The notes under the pieces are model-generated. The model ran no database searches. It was not told where the DNA came from and worked only from the letters and a program-made list of their open reading frames with translations. Source: Spirochaeta sp. (lineage in GTDB: Bacteria > Spirochaetota > Spirochaetia > DSM-27196 > SLAA01). From it: DNA of 10,640 bases. Shown in pieces: positions 1 to 6,790 of this stretch. Both the position numbers and the translations under genes were made by a program. The number at the start of each line of letters is the position of its first letter. Position 1 is the stretch's first letter. Where the stretch lies: positions 1 to 10,640 of the forward strand of contig JAIVHN010000190.1 of the NCBI GenBank assembly GCA_020201015.1, read 5' to 3'.

Positions 1-244
1 GGTGTATCCTATAAGCGATATAGCAAAAGAGGCCAAAAGGCTTGGGTCGGAGCTGGCAATACTGACCGTACCGCCCGAGGTGGCACAGACAGTTGCGGAA
101 CAACTCGCGGCGGCAGGCATCCATGCAATATGGAACTTCACTAATGCTAAGCTTAAACTAGACGAAGACATCGTGGTGCAACGTGAAGATCTCAGTTCCG
201 GGTACGCTATGCTTTCAGTTCGTATGAAGCTCGGTAGAAGTTAA
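1..244 (+). CDS. rex: Redox-sensing transcriptional repressor Rex, C-terminal part (5' end outside window)
   Basis: About 80 residues of the C-terminal part of Rex are visible, ending with TAA at 242-244. Rex is a homodimeric DNA-binding repressor that senses the NADH/NAD+ ratio through a Rossmann domain and controls fermentation and respiration genes. What shows it: the stretch LTVPPEVAQTVAEQL, the IWNFT motif, and the closing segment EDLSSGYAMLSVRMK. These match the end of the Rossmann fold and the domain-swapped C-terminal helix region of the family. The winged-helix N-terminus must lie to the left of the window. The GTG at bases 2-4 is an internal Val codon, not a start. The gene converges on tyrS with a 31-base gap, and a hairpin lies over the junction. 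Identification is from recognised family motifs. Confidence 0.9.
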   Translation, partial: VYPISDIAKEAKRLGSELAILTVPPEVAQTVAEQLAAAGIHAIWNFTNAKLKLDEDIVVQREDLSSGYAMLSVRMKLGRS

Positions 245-272
245 GCGTCATAGCACAACGTTACCCTACGCA

Positions 273-303
273 GCGCTATACCGGAATAATCCGGTGATAG
301 CGC
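273..303. terminator. Hairpin at the rex/tyrS convergent junction, possible rex terminator
   Basis: An inverted repeat spans the tyrS stop codon. The left arm GCGCTATACCGG (273-284) pairs with the right arm CCGGTGATAGCGC (291-303), giving 12 base pairs with one bulged G at 296 and an AATAAT loop. On the plus strand it is followed by CTTCTTG, a weak T-rich tail. On the minus strand there is no T-tract. It could stop rex transcripts and protect the tyrS mRNA 3' end. It also encodes the last residues of TyrS, so its pairing may be partly incidental. Confidence 0.45.
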
Positions 304-1544
304 TTCTTGCCCGCTCGCAGCAGTAACTCTGGCCCCCGGACACCATCTTGGGTAGGCTCATTCTCGAGCCTATCTACCCCAATAAGCTCGTCAAGACTCT
401 CTATTTTTTGTTCATTCACGCGCGCACCGCCTTGCTCCACCAAGCGCCGAGCATCGGACCGCGATGAACAAAGTCCTGAACGCTGAAATAAATCGAGAGC
501 AGGTATACCGCCTTCAAGCTCCGAAAGAGGAATCTCGGTACTGGGAATTCCAGACCTGTCACTGCTACCGGCACCCGCGTTTGTCCCAAATGCTGCAGAA
601 GCGGCCTGCTCCGCCCGGACGGCTTCTTCCTCACCATGTACTAGTCGTGTTAGCTCAAACGCAAGCCTTTTTTTAGCGGCATTCAGTGCTTGCCCTTCAA
701 AGGCTGAAAGCTCTTCAATCTCTTCATTGGGCAAAAATGTATACAGATAGAGAAACTTTCTCACGTCTGGATCCGGCACATTTCGCCAGTATTGATAGAA
801 GTCGTAGACAGAAAACATCTCCGGGTCTAGAAAAACCGCACCTTGTTCAGTTTTTCCCATCTTTTTACCGTCGGCTCGCGTCACCAAAGGAAAGGTCAGG
901 CCAAAACTCTCGCTACGGCTTACTCTCCGAATAAGATCAACTCCGGCAACAATATTTCCCCATTGGTCATCACCGCCTACCTGAAGACGGCAGTCGTAGT
1001 CACGGTTCAAGATGAGATAGTCGTATGACTGCAACAGCTGGTAGTTGAACTCAATAAAAGAGAGCCCGGTCTCGAGACGCATCTTATAGGTCTCAAAGGA
1101 CAACATTCGGTTGACCGAGAAATGTCTGCCGATATCACGTAAAAACTCGATGTAGTTCAACCCAGCCAGCCAGTCGGCGTTGTCTACTACCGTCGCCTCG
1201 CAGCCTTGCGCAGCCAGGAAATCTTCAATCTGAGTGCGAATTGAGGCCGCGTTTGCCTGTATTTGCTCCACAGTCAACATTTTGCGCATCTCGGTCTTGC
1301 CAGACGGATCTCCAATTCGAGCAGTGCCACCACCTATAAGTGCAATTGGTCTATGCCCGGCACGAGCAAGATGTACCATGGCGTAGAGCGGCACCATATG
1401 CCCCGCATGCAGACTAGAACCGGTCGGATCAAATCCAACGTAAAAGCTAGTCGGTTCTTGTGCGAGTAACGCGCTCACGGCGTCTATATCGGTACATTGC
1501 TGCAGAAAGCCCCGTTCCTGCAACGCCTTGAGTCCTTGGTCCAT
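276..1544 (-). CDS. tyrS: Tyrosyl-tRNA synthetase
   Basis: This class I synthetase charges tRNA-Tyr with tyrosine in the cytoplasm. The 422-residue length is normal for the bacterial TyrRS family. Visible signatures are the HIGH-type motif HAGH at about residues 46-49 (after FDPTGSSL), the tyrosine-site segment QVGGDDQWGNI at about 188-198, and the KMSKS-type loop KMGKT at about 228-232. A C-terminal S4 RNA-binding domain runs from about 347 (LFQRSGLCSSRSDARRLV) to the end, closing with GKKRYHRI. A Gly/Ala/Ser-rich linker (about 318-332) joins catalytic and S4 parts. The S4 tail carries a slightly long insertion (about 386-406) compared with enterobacterial TyrRS. The start at 1544 has a good ribosome site, GGAAAGGAT, just upstream. 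It is the last gene of the gltX-glyS-tyrS run, 54 bases after glyS, and has no clear promoter of its own. Confidence 0.97.
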   Translation of the reverse strand: MDQGLKALQERGFLQQCTDIDAVSALLAQEPTSFYVGFDPTGSSLHAGHMVPLYAMVHLARAGHRPIALIGGGTARIGDPSGKTEMRKMLTVEQIQANAASIRTQIEDFLAAQGCEATVVDNADWLAGLNYIEFLRDIGRHFSVNRMLSFETYKMRLETGLSFIEFNYQLLQSYDYLILNRDYDCRLQVGGDDQWGNIVAGVDLIRRVSRSESFGLTFPLVTRADGKKMGKTEQGAVFLDPEMFSVYDFYQYWRNVPDPDVRKFLYLYTFLPNEEIEELSAFEGQALNAAKKRLAFELTRLVHGEEEAVRAEQAASAAFGTNAGAGSSDRSGIPSTEIPLSELEGGIPALDLFQRSGLCSSRSDARRLVEQGGARVNEQKIESLDELIGVDRLENEPTQDGVRGPELLLRAGKKRYHRIIPV

Positions 1545-1573
1545 TATCCTTTCCGCCCTCGTTCACGCATTAG

Positions 1574-1615
1574 CTTCGCCTGTAGTCGGTACTAGCTACT
1601 AACTTCGCGTGTAGT
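1574..1615. repeat. Imperfect direct repeat at the glyS/tyrS junction
   Basis: The 13-base unit CTTCGC(C/G)TGTAGT occurs at 1574-1586 and again at 1603-1615, a period of 29 bases with one mismatch. The right copy lies inside the glyS 3' end and encodes its last residues (NYTRS); the left copy is intergenic. On the minus strand similarity continues a few bases past the unit (ACTACA-GCGAAG-TA). It looks like a decayed partial duplication of the glyS end. Chance cannot be excluded at this length. Confidence 0.5.
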
Positions 1616-2948
1616 TTTCAATGGCCTCTTCCAGCCGGTTTGTGAGCTCTGCAACAGGCACGCGCACCTGCTCCATACTGTCGCGGAAGCGCAGAGTAAC
1701 CGTTTGATTCTCTTTTGTTTCATAGTCAATGGTAAGACAAAAGGGGGTTCCAATCTCGTCTTGCCTCCGGTACCGCCTACCAATTGCACCACTCTGATCA
1801 TAGAACGTTGAGAAGCGGCGGCGGAGTTTCCTCTCAATTTCCTGAGCCAGCTCCGAAAGGCCATCTTTCTTTACCAAGGGGAACACTCCGACCGTAATCG
1901 GCGCGATCTCCGGATGAAATCTCAGAACCACCCGGCGGTCGTTTTCTCCGACCTCTTCATCCTCGTATGCGTCTGCGAGGGCCATAAGCACACTTCGAGT
2001 CAGCCCAGCTGAGGTTTCAATGATATAAGGCAGGTAGCGTTCGTTATTCGTGTCGTCCAGGTAGCGCAAATCTTTGCCGGAGAACTCCGAATGCCGACGT
2101 AAGTCAAAGTCGGTTCGATTGTGAATACCCTCAAGCTCTCGCCAACCAAAGGGGAACTCAAACTCAATGTCATACGCATCCTTAGCATAGTGAGCAAGCT
2201 CATCTGGCCCATGTTGTTGAAATCGCAGCCGCTCGGGACGAACCCCAAGCTTAGAGTAATAGCTCATCCGTTGTTCTTTCCAGAACTCGAACCACTTCTC
2301 GTCCTCACTCGGATGCACGAAATACTGCATCTCCATCTGCTCAAACTCACACGTGCGAAACACAAAGTTCTTAGTCACAATTTCGTTACGAAAGGCTTTG
2401 CCGACCTGAGCAATGCCAAAGGGAATACGGACACGCGAAGTTTGCACCACGTTCTTGAAGTTCACATAAATTCCCTGTGCAGTCTCCGGTCTTAGGTACA
2501 CAACCGACCCGGTGTCTTTCACCGGACCCAAGTGAGTATCAAACATGAGGTTAAAGGCACGCGGTTCCGAGAGTGGATTCCCCCCAGGGCTCGTTTTAGA
2601 TTCGCGCTGCTCTTCACTTAGATGATCCCAGCGAAAGCGCTCATTCGTGACGGTATCCTCGACCATGAGATCGGCAAAACTATCAACGTGCCCCGAAGCT
2701 TCCCATACTTTTGGATGCATGAGGATGGAGGCATCCAGCCCGACAATGCCGTCGTGAAGCTGGGTCATTTCTCGCCACCAGAATCGCTCAAGGCGGTTCT
2801 TGAGCTCTACCCCAAGCGGGCCGTAATCCCATGCCGAGGAAAGACCGCCATATATCTCGGAAGACGGAAATATAAAACCTCTACGTTTGCACAAGGCAAC
2901 AATTTCTTCCATCGTTCCTCGTCGAGTCGTGTCTTCATTATCTGCCAT
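1599..2948 (-). CDS. glyS: Glycyl-tRNA synthetase, homodimeric class II type
   Basis: This enzyme charges tRNA-Gly. At 449 residues it is the single-chain alpha2 form shared with archaea, eukaryotes and several bacterial phyla, not the two-subunit GlyQ/GlyS enzyme of enterobacteria. It opens with the family hallmark EEIVALCKRRGFIFPSSEIY (about 14-33). Motif 1 lies near WEASGHVDSF (82-91), the PETAQG signature at about 154-159, motif 2 around FRNEI...RTCEFEQME (186-206), and motif 3 as ETSAGLTRSVL (311-321). An anticodon-binding domain fills about 348-446. The ATG at 2948 has GAGGAAAT just upstream. A second candidate ATG, 12 codons in (2912), also has GAGGA nearby and sits right before the conserved region, so the first 12 residues are uncertain. 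The gene is 88 bases downstream of gltX, with a direct repeat in the gap. Confidence 0.96.
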   Translation of the reverse strand: MADNEDTTRRGTMEEIVALCKRRGFIFPSSEIYGGLSSAWDYGPLGVELKNRLERFWWREMTQLHDGIVGLDASILMHPKVWEASGHVDSFADLMVEDTVTNERFRWDHLSEEQRESKTSPGGNPLSEPRAFNLMFDTHLGPVKDTGSVVYLRPETAQGIYVNFKNVVQTSRVRIPFGIAQVGKAFRNEIVTKNFVFRTCEFEQMEMQYFVHPSEDEKWFEFWKEQRMSYYSKLGVRPERLRFQQHGPDELAHYAKDAYDIEFEFPFGWRELEGIHNRTDFDLRRHSEFSGKDLRYLDDTNNERYLPYIIETSAGLTRSVLMALADAYEDEEVGENDRRVVLRFHPEIAPITVGVFPLVKKDGLSELAQEIERKLRRRFSTFYDQSGAIGRRYRRQDEIGTPFCLTIDYETKENQTVTLRFRDSMEQVRVPVAELTNRLEEAIENYTRS

Positions 2949-2977
2949 TATTTCCTCGCTTTATTTTTTTGTATTTT

Positions 2978-3022
2978 CAGATTCCAACCGGCTCGTTCCA
3001 TCCCGCAGGTTCCAACCGGCTC
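2978..3022. repeat. Near-perfect 17-base direct repeat between gltX and glyS
   Basis: CAG(A/G)TTCCAACCGGCTC occurs at 2978-2994 and 3006-3022. The copies are 28 bases apart, with one mismatch in 17. Both lie in the untranslated gap between the gltX stop and the glyS start, so coding constraint does not explain them. In the mRNA sense each reads GAGCCGGTTGGAA-CTG. They could be a regulator or RNA-binding site pair upstream of glyS, or the footprint of a small duplication. I see no hairpin with a T-tract and no good promoter here. Confidence 0.75.
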
Positions 3023-3036
3023 ACAATTTTTCCACT

Positions 3037-4503
3037 CTACTCTTCACCGAGCGTTGATTTCAATTTTTGTAGCGCCACCCCAACTCGAACGCGCGCCTTG
3101 TCCTCACCTAGGAGTTTGATGGACCCAAAGAGCGGTGGAGAGACCTTAGACCCAGTTACCGCAACACGTAGGGGCATGAGAACGTTTCCAAGTTTGGTCT
3201 CTAATTGCTCGGCAAGGAGACGAAACCGCTCCTCATTCTCTTCGTCACTACGGCTGGATAGCCCCTCAAGTAGTCCCAAAACTCCCTCAAGCACCTCAAC
3301 GGTGGCTGCCACGTCCATCTTCTTGGGAATCAAATCCTCAGTAGGATACTCGGCAGGATCTCCAAGCAAAAATCCAAGCAGCTGTGGAGCTTCTTCAAGA
3401 CGCTTCATTCGCTCCCTGATGAGCGGGAGCGCCTGCTTTAGTTGTTCTCCGGTAGCGCGTATCCCGGCTTCCTCTAAAAACGGTGTTATGAGATGGAGCA
3501 AGCGAGTATCGTCGCAGTCGCGAATGTAGTTGCCGTTGAACCAATCAAGCTTTGTGTAATCAAAGACAGATGGTGCCTTGTTGAGTTTGTTTGCGTCAAA
3601 AAGTGTCTCAAGCTCATCAAGAGTAAAAAACTCACGCGAGTCGTCGTAGGCCCAGCCAAGTAAAGCAACGTAGTTTATTACCGCCTCCGGTAGATATCCT
3701 CGACGCCGAAATTCAATCAGGCTAGTCGCTCCATGGCGCTTGGACAATTTCTGGCCATCCTTCCCCATCACCATGGGCAGATGGCAAAATACCGGGGTCT
3801 CCCACCCAAAAGCCCGGTACAAAAGTATATGAAGCGCGGTTGAAGGCAACCACTCCTGCGCCCGCAGTACATGAGAAATTTCCATGGTATGGTCGTCTAC
3901 AACATTTGCTAAGTGATAGGTTGGGAAGCGATCGGACTTCAGAAGCACTGGATCGGGACTAATATCCTTGTTCTTGCGCTTAACTCGCCCCAGGAGCAAG
4001 TCCTCAAACACCGCGTCGCCTTCAAGCGGAGTCTTAAAGCGCACAACCGGATGTGGGTTCTCACTGCGCAACCGTTCACGGTCTTCTTTGCTCAGATCTC
4101 GACATCGCCGATCATAACCAACTACCGAACTTTTGCCCTGCGTCTGCTCTGCGCGCATTGTCTCCAGACGATCGGCCGTACAGAAACACTCGTACGCATG
4201 CCCCGTCTCAATAAGCGCATGCGCAGCCGCCTCGTAGCTCGGCTGTCGCTCACTTTGAAAGTACGGGCTGTGCGGTCCTTCTTGGTTTGGCCCCTCGTCC
4301 CAATGAATACCTAACCACGAGAATGAATCATAGATGTCTTGCAACGCAGTCGGATCGAAACGTTCACGGTCTGTGTCCTCAATACGCAGGATAAACTTTC
4401 CGCCCAAAGAGCGAGCAAATAAATAGTTAAACAAGGCGGTTCTAATTCCGCCGATGTGCTGCAACCCAGTGGGGGAAGGTGCATAGCGAACTCGAACATT
4501 CAT
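3037..4503 (-). CDS. gltX: Glutamyl-tRNA synthetase
   Basis: This class I synthetase attaches glutamate to tRNA-Glu. From the start chosen here it has 488 residues, usual for bacterial GluRS. The N-terminus VRYAPSPTGLQHIGG carries the HIGH-type motif HIGG at about 16-19, and the KMSKS-type loop is KLSKR at about 252-256. A possible zinc-binding set is Cys107-x-Cys109 with Tyr130 and Cys134 (YDRRC). This resembles the Cys-Cys-Tyr-Cys arrangement known from GluQ-RS and some GluRS, not the Cys-x-His end of the E. coli enzyme. The C-terminal half (about 320-488) is the helical anticodon-binding region. The frame stays open upstream to an ATG at 4572. I reject that start: the family begins right at MNVRVRYAPSPTG, AAAGGAAA sits 7 bases before 4503, and a strong promoter occupies the extra coding stretch. 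It is first in the gltX-glyS-tyrS run. Confidence 0.96.
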   Translation of the reverse strand: MNVRVRYAPSPTGLQHIGGIRTALFNYLFARSLGGKFILRIEDTDRERFDPTALQDIYDSFSWLGIHWDEGPNQEGPHSPYFQSERQPSYEAAAHALIETGHAYECFCTADRLETMRAEQTQGKSSVVGYDRRCRDLSKEDRERLRSENPHPVVRFKTPLEGDAVFEDLLLGRVKRKNKDISPDPVLLKSDRFPTYHLANVVDDHTMEISHVLRAQEWLPSTALHILLYRAFGWETPVFCHLPMVMGKDGQKLSKRHGATSLIEFRRRGYLPEAVINYVALLGWAYDDSREFFTLDELETLFDANKLNKAPSVFDYTKLDWFNGNYIRDCDDTRLLHLITPFLEEAGIRATGEQLKQALPLIRERMKRLEEAPQLLGFLLGDPAEYPTEDLIPKKMDVAATVEVLEGVLGLLEGLSSRSDEENEERFRLLAEQLETKLGNVLMPLRVAVTGSKVSPPLFGSIKLLGEDKARVRVGVALQKLKSTLGEE

Positions 4504-4510
4504 GAAGCGG

Positions 4511-4518
4511 TTTCCTTT
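4511..4518 (-). promoter_or_regulatory. Ribosome binding site deciding the gltX start
   Basis: On the minus strand AAAGGAAA is followed by a 7-base spacer (CCGCTTC) and the ATG at 4503. It lies downstream of the predicted transcription start, unlike the alternative ATG at 4572, whose codon would overlap the -35 box. Confidence 0.75.
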
Positions 4519-4542
4519 CTCCGGCGGGATTCTCTCGCTGTC

Positions 4543-4572
4543 ATTATAGCCAGCGCCGAGAGCGCCGGTCAA
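4543..4572 (-). promoter_or_regulatory. Sigma70-like promoter for gltX-glyS-tyrS
   Basis: On the minus strand, TTGACC (4572-4567) and a perfect TATAAT (4548-4543) are separated by 18 bases. Transcription should begin near 4536, giving a leader of about 33 bases before the gltX ATG. The spacer contains GGCGCT twice with a period of 9. It lies entirely in the gap between the alaA stop and gltX, so the synthetase run can be transcribed independently of alaA. No separate promoter was evident before glyS or tyrS. Confidence 0.8.
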
Positions 4573-4592
4573 GCCGAGCGTTGTGGCGTGTT

Positions 4593-5807
4593 TTACTGCC
4601 TGTACCAGCTCAGGAACAGGCCAAGGCGCACCATGGTTTCTTGCAGTATCTTTACATCTGGGAGGAATACCAGTCGAAAATGATTGGTGTCGACACAGTT
4701 GAAGCCGCTGCCCTGCACCAGAAGAACCTTTTTCTCCAGCAGCAGATCCAGTACCAACCTCCGGTCGTCCTGAATGTTAAAGACTTCTGGATCCAGACGC
4801 GGGAATAGATACAGAGCACCCTTGGGTTTCACGCAACTAACGCCCGGGATACCAACCAAGGCCTCATAAGCGGTGTCGCGCTGATCCCTCAGTCGGCCGC
4901 CGGGAAGCACTAAGTCCTCAATACTCTGATAGCCCCCAAGTGCCGCCTGCACTGCAAACTGCGCGGGCACATTGCTACACAGCCGCATATTTGCTAGAAT
5001 ATCAAGTCCTTCCCGATAGTCTTTCCCATAGATCTTACGGCCACTTAGAACCATCCAGCCAGCACGAAAGCCTGCCGCTCGGTAGCCTTTGGACAGGCCC
5101 CCAAAGGTCACACAAAAAACATCCTCGGATAGAGCCGCGAGTGAAATATGTTCAGCATCATCATAAACAATTTTGTCATAAATCTCGTCGCAGTACACAA
5201 TAAGATTAAACTCGGCGGCAATATCATGTAGGCCTTGCAAGATTTCACGTGAATATACCGCACCTGTCGGGTTGTTTGGATTAATGACTACCAGCGCCTT
5301 GGTACGGGCAGATATTTTTGCTTTGATATCCTCCAGATCCGGTTGCCACTCCGAGGATTCGTCGCACACATAGTGCACAGGACGGCCACCTGAGAGGCGA
5401 ACACACGCAGTCCACAGCGGATAGTCTGGAGCCGGTATAAGCACCTCATCGCCGTCGTTGAGCAAAGCCTGCATCGACATTGCTATAAGTTCACTGACAC
5501 CGTTCCCCATGTAAATGTCATCAATCTCAATCCCACTTACCGGCTTGCGTTGGAAGTACTGCATCACTGCCTTCCGCGCAGAGAACAGACCTTTGCTATC
5601 ACAGTATCCTTGCGCATCCCGTAGATTGACAATGACATCGTGGAATAACTCGTCGGGTGCTTCGAATCCAAACGCTGCTGGGTTACCAATATTGAGTTTG
5701 GTGACGGCAAAACCCTCTTCCTCTAAACGCCGAGCCTCAACCATCACCGGGCCTCGAATGTCGTAACAGACATCCGACAGCTTTTGTGACTTCTGGAAAT
5801 CTATCAT
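4593..5807 (-). CDS. alaA: PLP-dependent alanine/glutamate-pyruvate aminotransferase (AlaA type)
   Basis: This class I/II aminotransferase most likely interconverts glutamate plus pyruvate with 2-oxoglutarate plus alanine. Its 404 residues fit the family. It closely resembles my recollection of E. coli AlaA along the whole length, including KLNIGNPAAFGFEAPDE (about 37-53), QGYCDSKGLFSARKA (66-80), PAPDYPLWTA (125-134) and the MRLCSNVPAQ stretch (274-283). Cofactor and substrate residues are visible: Asn177 in INPNNPTG, Asp207 in CDEIYDKI, Tyr129, the Schiff-base Lys240 in GLSKGYRAAGFRAGW, and the carboxylate-binding Arg378 in HFRLV. The ATG at 5807 has GGAGAGG five bases upstream. It lies 51 bases after the membrane-protein gene, with no obvious promoter between, so the two may be co-transcribed. 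Other aminotransferases of the AspC fold are less likely given the local identity to AlaA. Confidence 0.9.
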   Translation of the reverse strand: MIDFQKSQKLSDVCYDIRGPVMVEARRLEEEGFAVTKLNIGNPAAFGFEAPDELFHDVIVNLRDAQGYCDSKGLFSARKAVMQYFQRKPVSGIEIDDIYMGNGVSELIAMSMQALLNDGDEVLIPAPDYPLWTACVRLSGGRPVHYVCDESSEWQPDLEDIKAKISARTKALVVINPNNPTGAVYSREILQGLHDIAAEFNLIVYCDEIYDKIVYDDAEHISLAALSEDVFCVTFGGLSKGYRAAGFRAGWMVLSGRKIYGKDYREGLDILANMRLCSNVPAQFAVQAALGGYQSIEDLVLPGGRLRDQRDTAYEALVGIPGVSCVKPKGALYLFPRLDPEVFNIQDDRRLVLDLLLEKKVLLVQGSGFNCVDTNHFRLVFLPDVKILQETMVRLGLFLSWYRQ

Positions 5808-5858
5808 GAGAACCTCTCCGGCACATACGCCGCTGTAGAAAAATGCTGAGCGTCGCGG

Positions 5859-6716
5859 TTAGTTCGTGGCGGAACCGTTACCCGAAACCGTGCCTGCATC
5901 CTCAGTTGTGTTGCTATCAGACATTACCCACTCCTCGGCATTCTTGACCAGCCGTGCAAGAACAACTACCTGTAGATTAGCCCGATTTTTTTCAATTTCA
6001 CGCTGCAACTTGCCGGAACCGTAACGGCGGCGAAAATCTGCTTTATATTCATCCAAACGCGAAGCAAGCTCGGGATCAATCTCACGGAAGGCGTCCAAAA
6101 GATAGAGCGAAAACAGACGGACCAACGGCTCTTTCGTCTGTTCACATAATTTTAGCAATGCATCACGCGCCTCATCACTTTTCTGTTTCTGCATGGCGGC
6201 AAAACTGTAGGACCAGGTAAGCCAATCTCGCTGCCTGGACTTCGGATGATAGCGATATCGATTATAGTACTCGATCATTTCATCAGGATTGTTGCGCAAC
6301 AATCGTGGAATACCAAACTCTAAAGCAAATCGCGCTGGCAGAGTTGAATTTCGCGCGTTCAGCTCCTGCTCCAATGTTTCAATTTTGTCCGGTTCAGAAA
6401 GCACGATGTAGGTGTTAATGAGAATACGGAGCTGCTGCTGCGAAAACCGTTTTTTCGTCAAAACGCGGTACTCGAGGTAGCTCCTTAGGCCTTGCCAATC
6501 CTCGGCCTCCAGGAGCGAGAATAATTTTCGATTCATCGCAAAGTATATATTGAGTCCGCCGATAATGATGAGGAAAACCGCGGCAAGGTACCAGTTTTCA
6601 AGCCAGAAGACTCGGGCATACTCCGCTCCAAGGAAAAAAAGCGGCATGAGAAACACAAATAGAAACGAAATCGCAATAATCCCGTTGAAGAGTAGAAAAA
6701 TGATCTTAAACTTCAT
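5859..6716 (-). CDS. Conserved-looking membrane protein of unknown function, two N-terminal TM helices and helical repeat-like tail
   Basis: I do not recognise the family. From the chosen start it has 285 residues. Two hydrophobic segments (about 4-30 and 42-60), separated by a short polar loop, would place the protein in the inner membrane. A long soluble region (about 62-265), rich in charged residues and leucines with LLxxxxWxxLxxY-like spacing, is probably alpha-helical and resembles TPR-type helical repeats. The last 20 residues are Ser/Thr/Gly/Asn-rich and probably disordered. The frame extends to an ATG at 6761, but that would overlap the -10 and run through the predicted transcription start. 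The ATG at 6716 has AGGAGA seven bases upstream and begins directly with the first TM helix. It is divergent from the HD-GYP-like gene and upstream of alaA. Confidence 0.8.
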   Translation of the reverse strand: MKFKIIFLLFNGIIAISFLFVFLMPLFFLGAEYARVFWLENWYLAAVFLIIIGGLNIYFAMNRKLFSLLEAEDWQGLRSYLEYRVLTKKRFSQQQLRILINTYIVLSEPDKIETLEQELNARNSTLPARFALEFGIPRLLRNNPDEMIEYYNRYRYHPKSRQRDWLTWSYSFAAMQKQKSDEARDALLKLCEQTKEPLVRLFSLYLLDAFREIDPELASRLDEYKADFRRRYGSGKLQREIEKNRANLQVVVLARLVKNAEEWVMSDSNTTEDAGTVSGNGSATN

Positions 6717-6734
6717 GAAGCATTCTCCTATAAT
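6706..6734 (+). promoter_or_regulatory. Possible promoter for the HD-GYP-like gene
   Basis: A perfect TATAAT box lies at 6729-6734 on the plus strand. The best-spaced -35 is TTAAAC (6706-6711), with a 17-base spacer, matching only half of TTGACA. A start near 6741 would give a leader of about 50 bases. The box touches the ribosome site of the opposite gene. The -10 is convincing, the -35 weak. Confidence 0.45.
6724..6729 (-). promoter_or_regulatory. Ribosome binding site deciding the start of the membrane-protein gene
   Basis: AGGAGA on the minus strand precedes the ATG at 6716 by 7 bases. It supports this start over the ATG at 6761, which has no comparable site and lies upstream of the predicted transcription start. 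Confidence 0.7.
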
Positions 6735-6749
6735 GGGGAGACAATGCTC

Positions 6750-6778
6750 AATGTAAACCAATCCCTACGCGGGGTCAA
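6750..6778 (-). promoter_or_regulatory. Sigma70-like promoter for the membrane-protein gene
   Basis: On the minus strand TTGACC (6778-6773) and TACATT (6755-6750) are 17 bases apart. The predicted transcription start near 6743 gives a leader of about 27 bases before the ATG at 6716. This promoter faces and overlaps the transcribed leader of the rightward gene, so the two may interfere. Confidence 0.6.
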
Positions 6779-6790
6779 CGGTGGAAAAGA

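Noticed and set aside
2949..3036. Possible T-box leader before glyS, because TTGGAACCTGCGGG loosely recalls the T-box consensus.
   Set aside because: The gap is only 88 bases, far too short for a specifier stem plus antiterminator, there is no terminator T-tract, and the similar-looking string is part of a direct repeat.
2622..3119. Plus-strand open frame of 165 codons over the glyS 5' end and the gap.
   Set aside because: It is antisense to conserved GlyRS coding sequence, has no recognisable domain and no ribosome site, and crosses the glyS translation start region.
2969..3529. Plus-strand open frame of 186 codons opposite the gltX 3' end.
   Set aside because: Its Ser/Arg/Pro-rich product is typical of an antisense shadow, and it lies over a well-identified gltX on the other strand.
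4504..4572. A 23-residue N-terminal extension of GltX from the ATG at 4572.
   Set aside because: The stretch holds the gltX promoter, the family starts at the MNVRVRYAPSPTG position, and 4503 has the good ribosome site.
5808..5880. A terminator between the membrane-protein gene and alaA, from CGGTT/AACCG followed later by ATTTTT on the minus strand.
   Set aside because: The stem is only 5 bases with a 12-base loop, and the T-run is more than 10 bases away from it.
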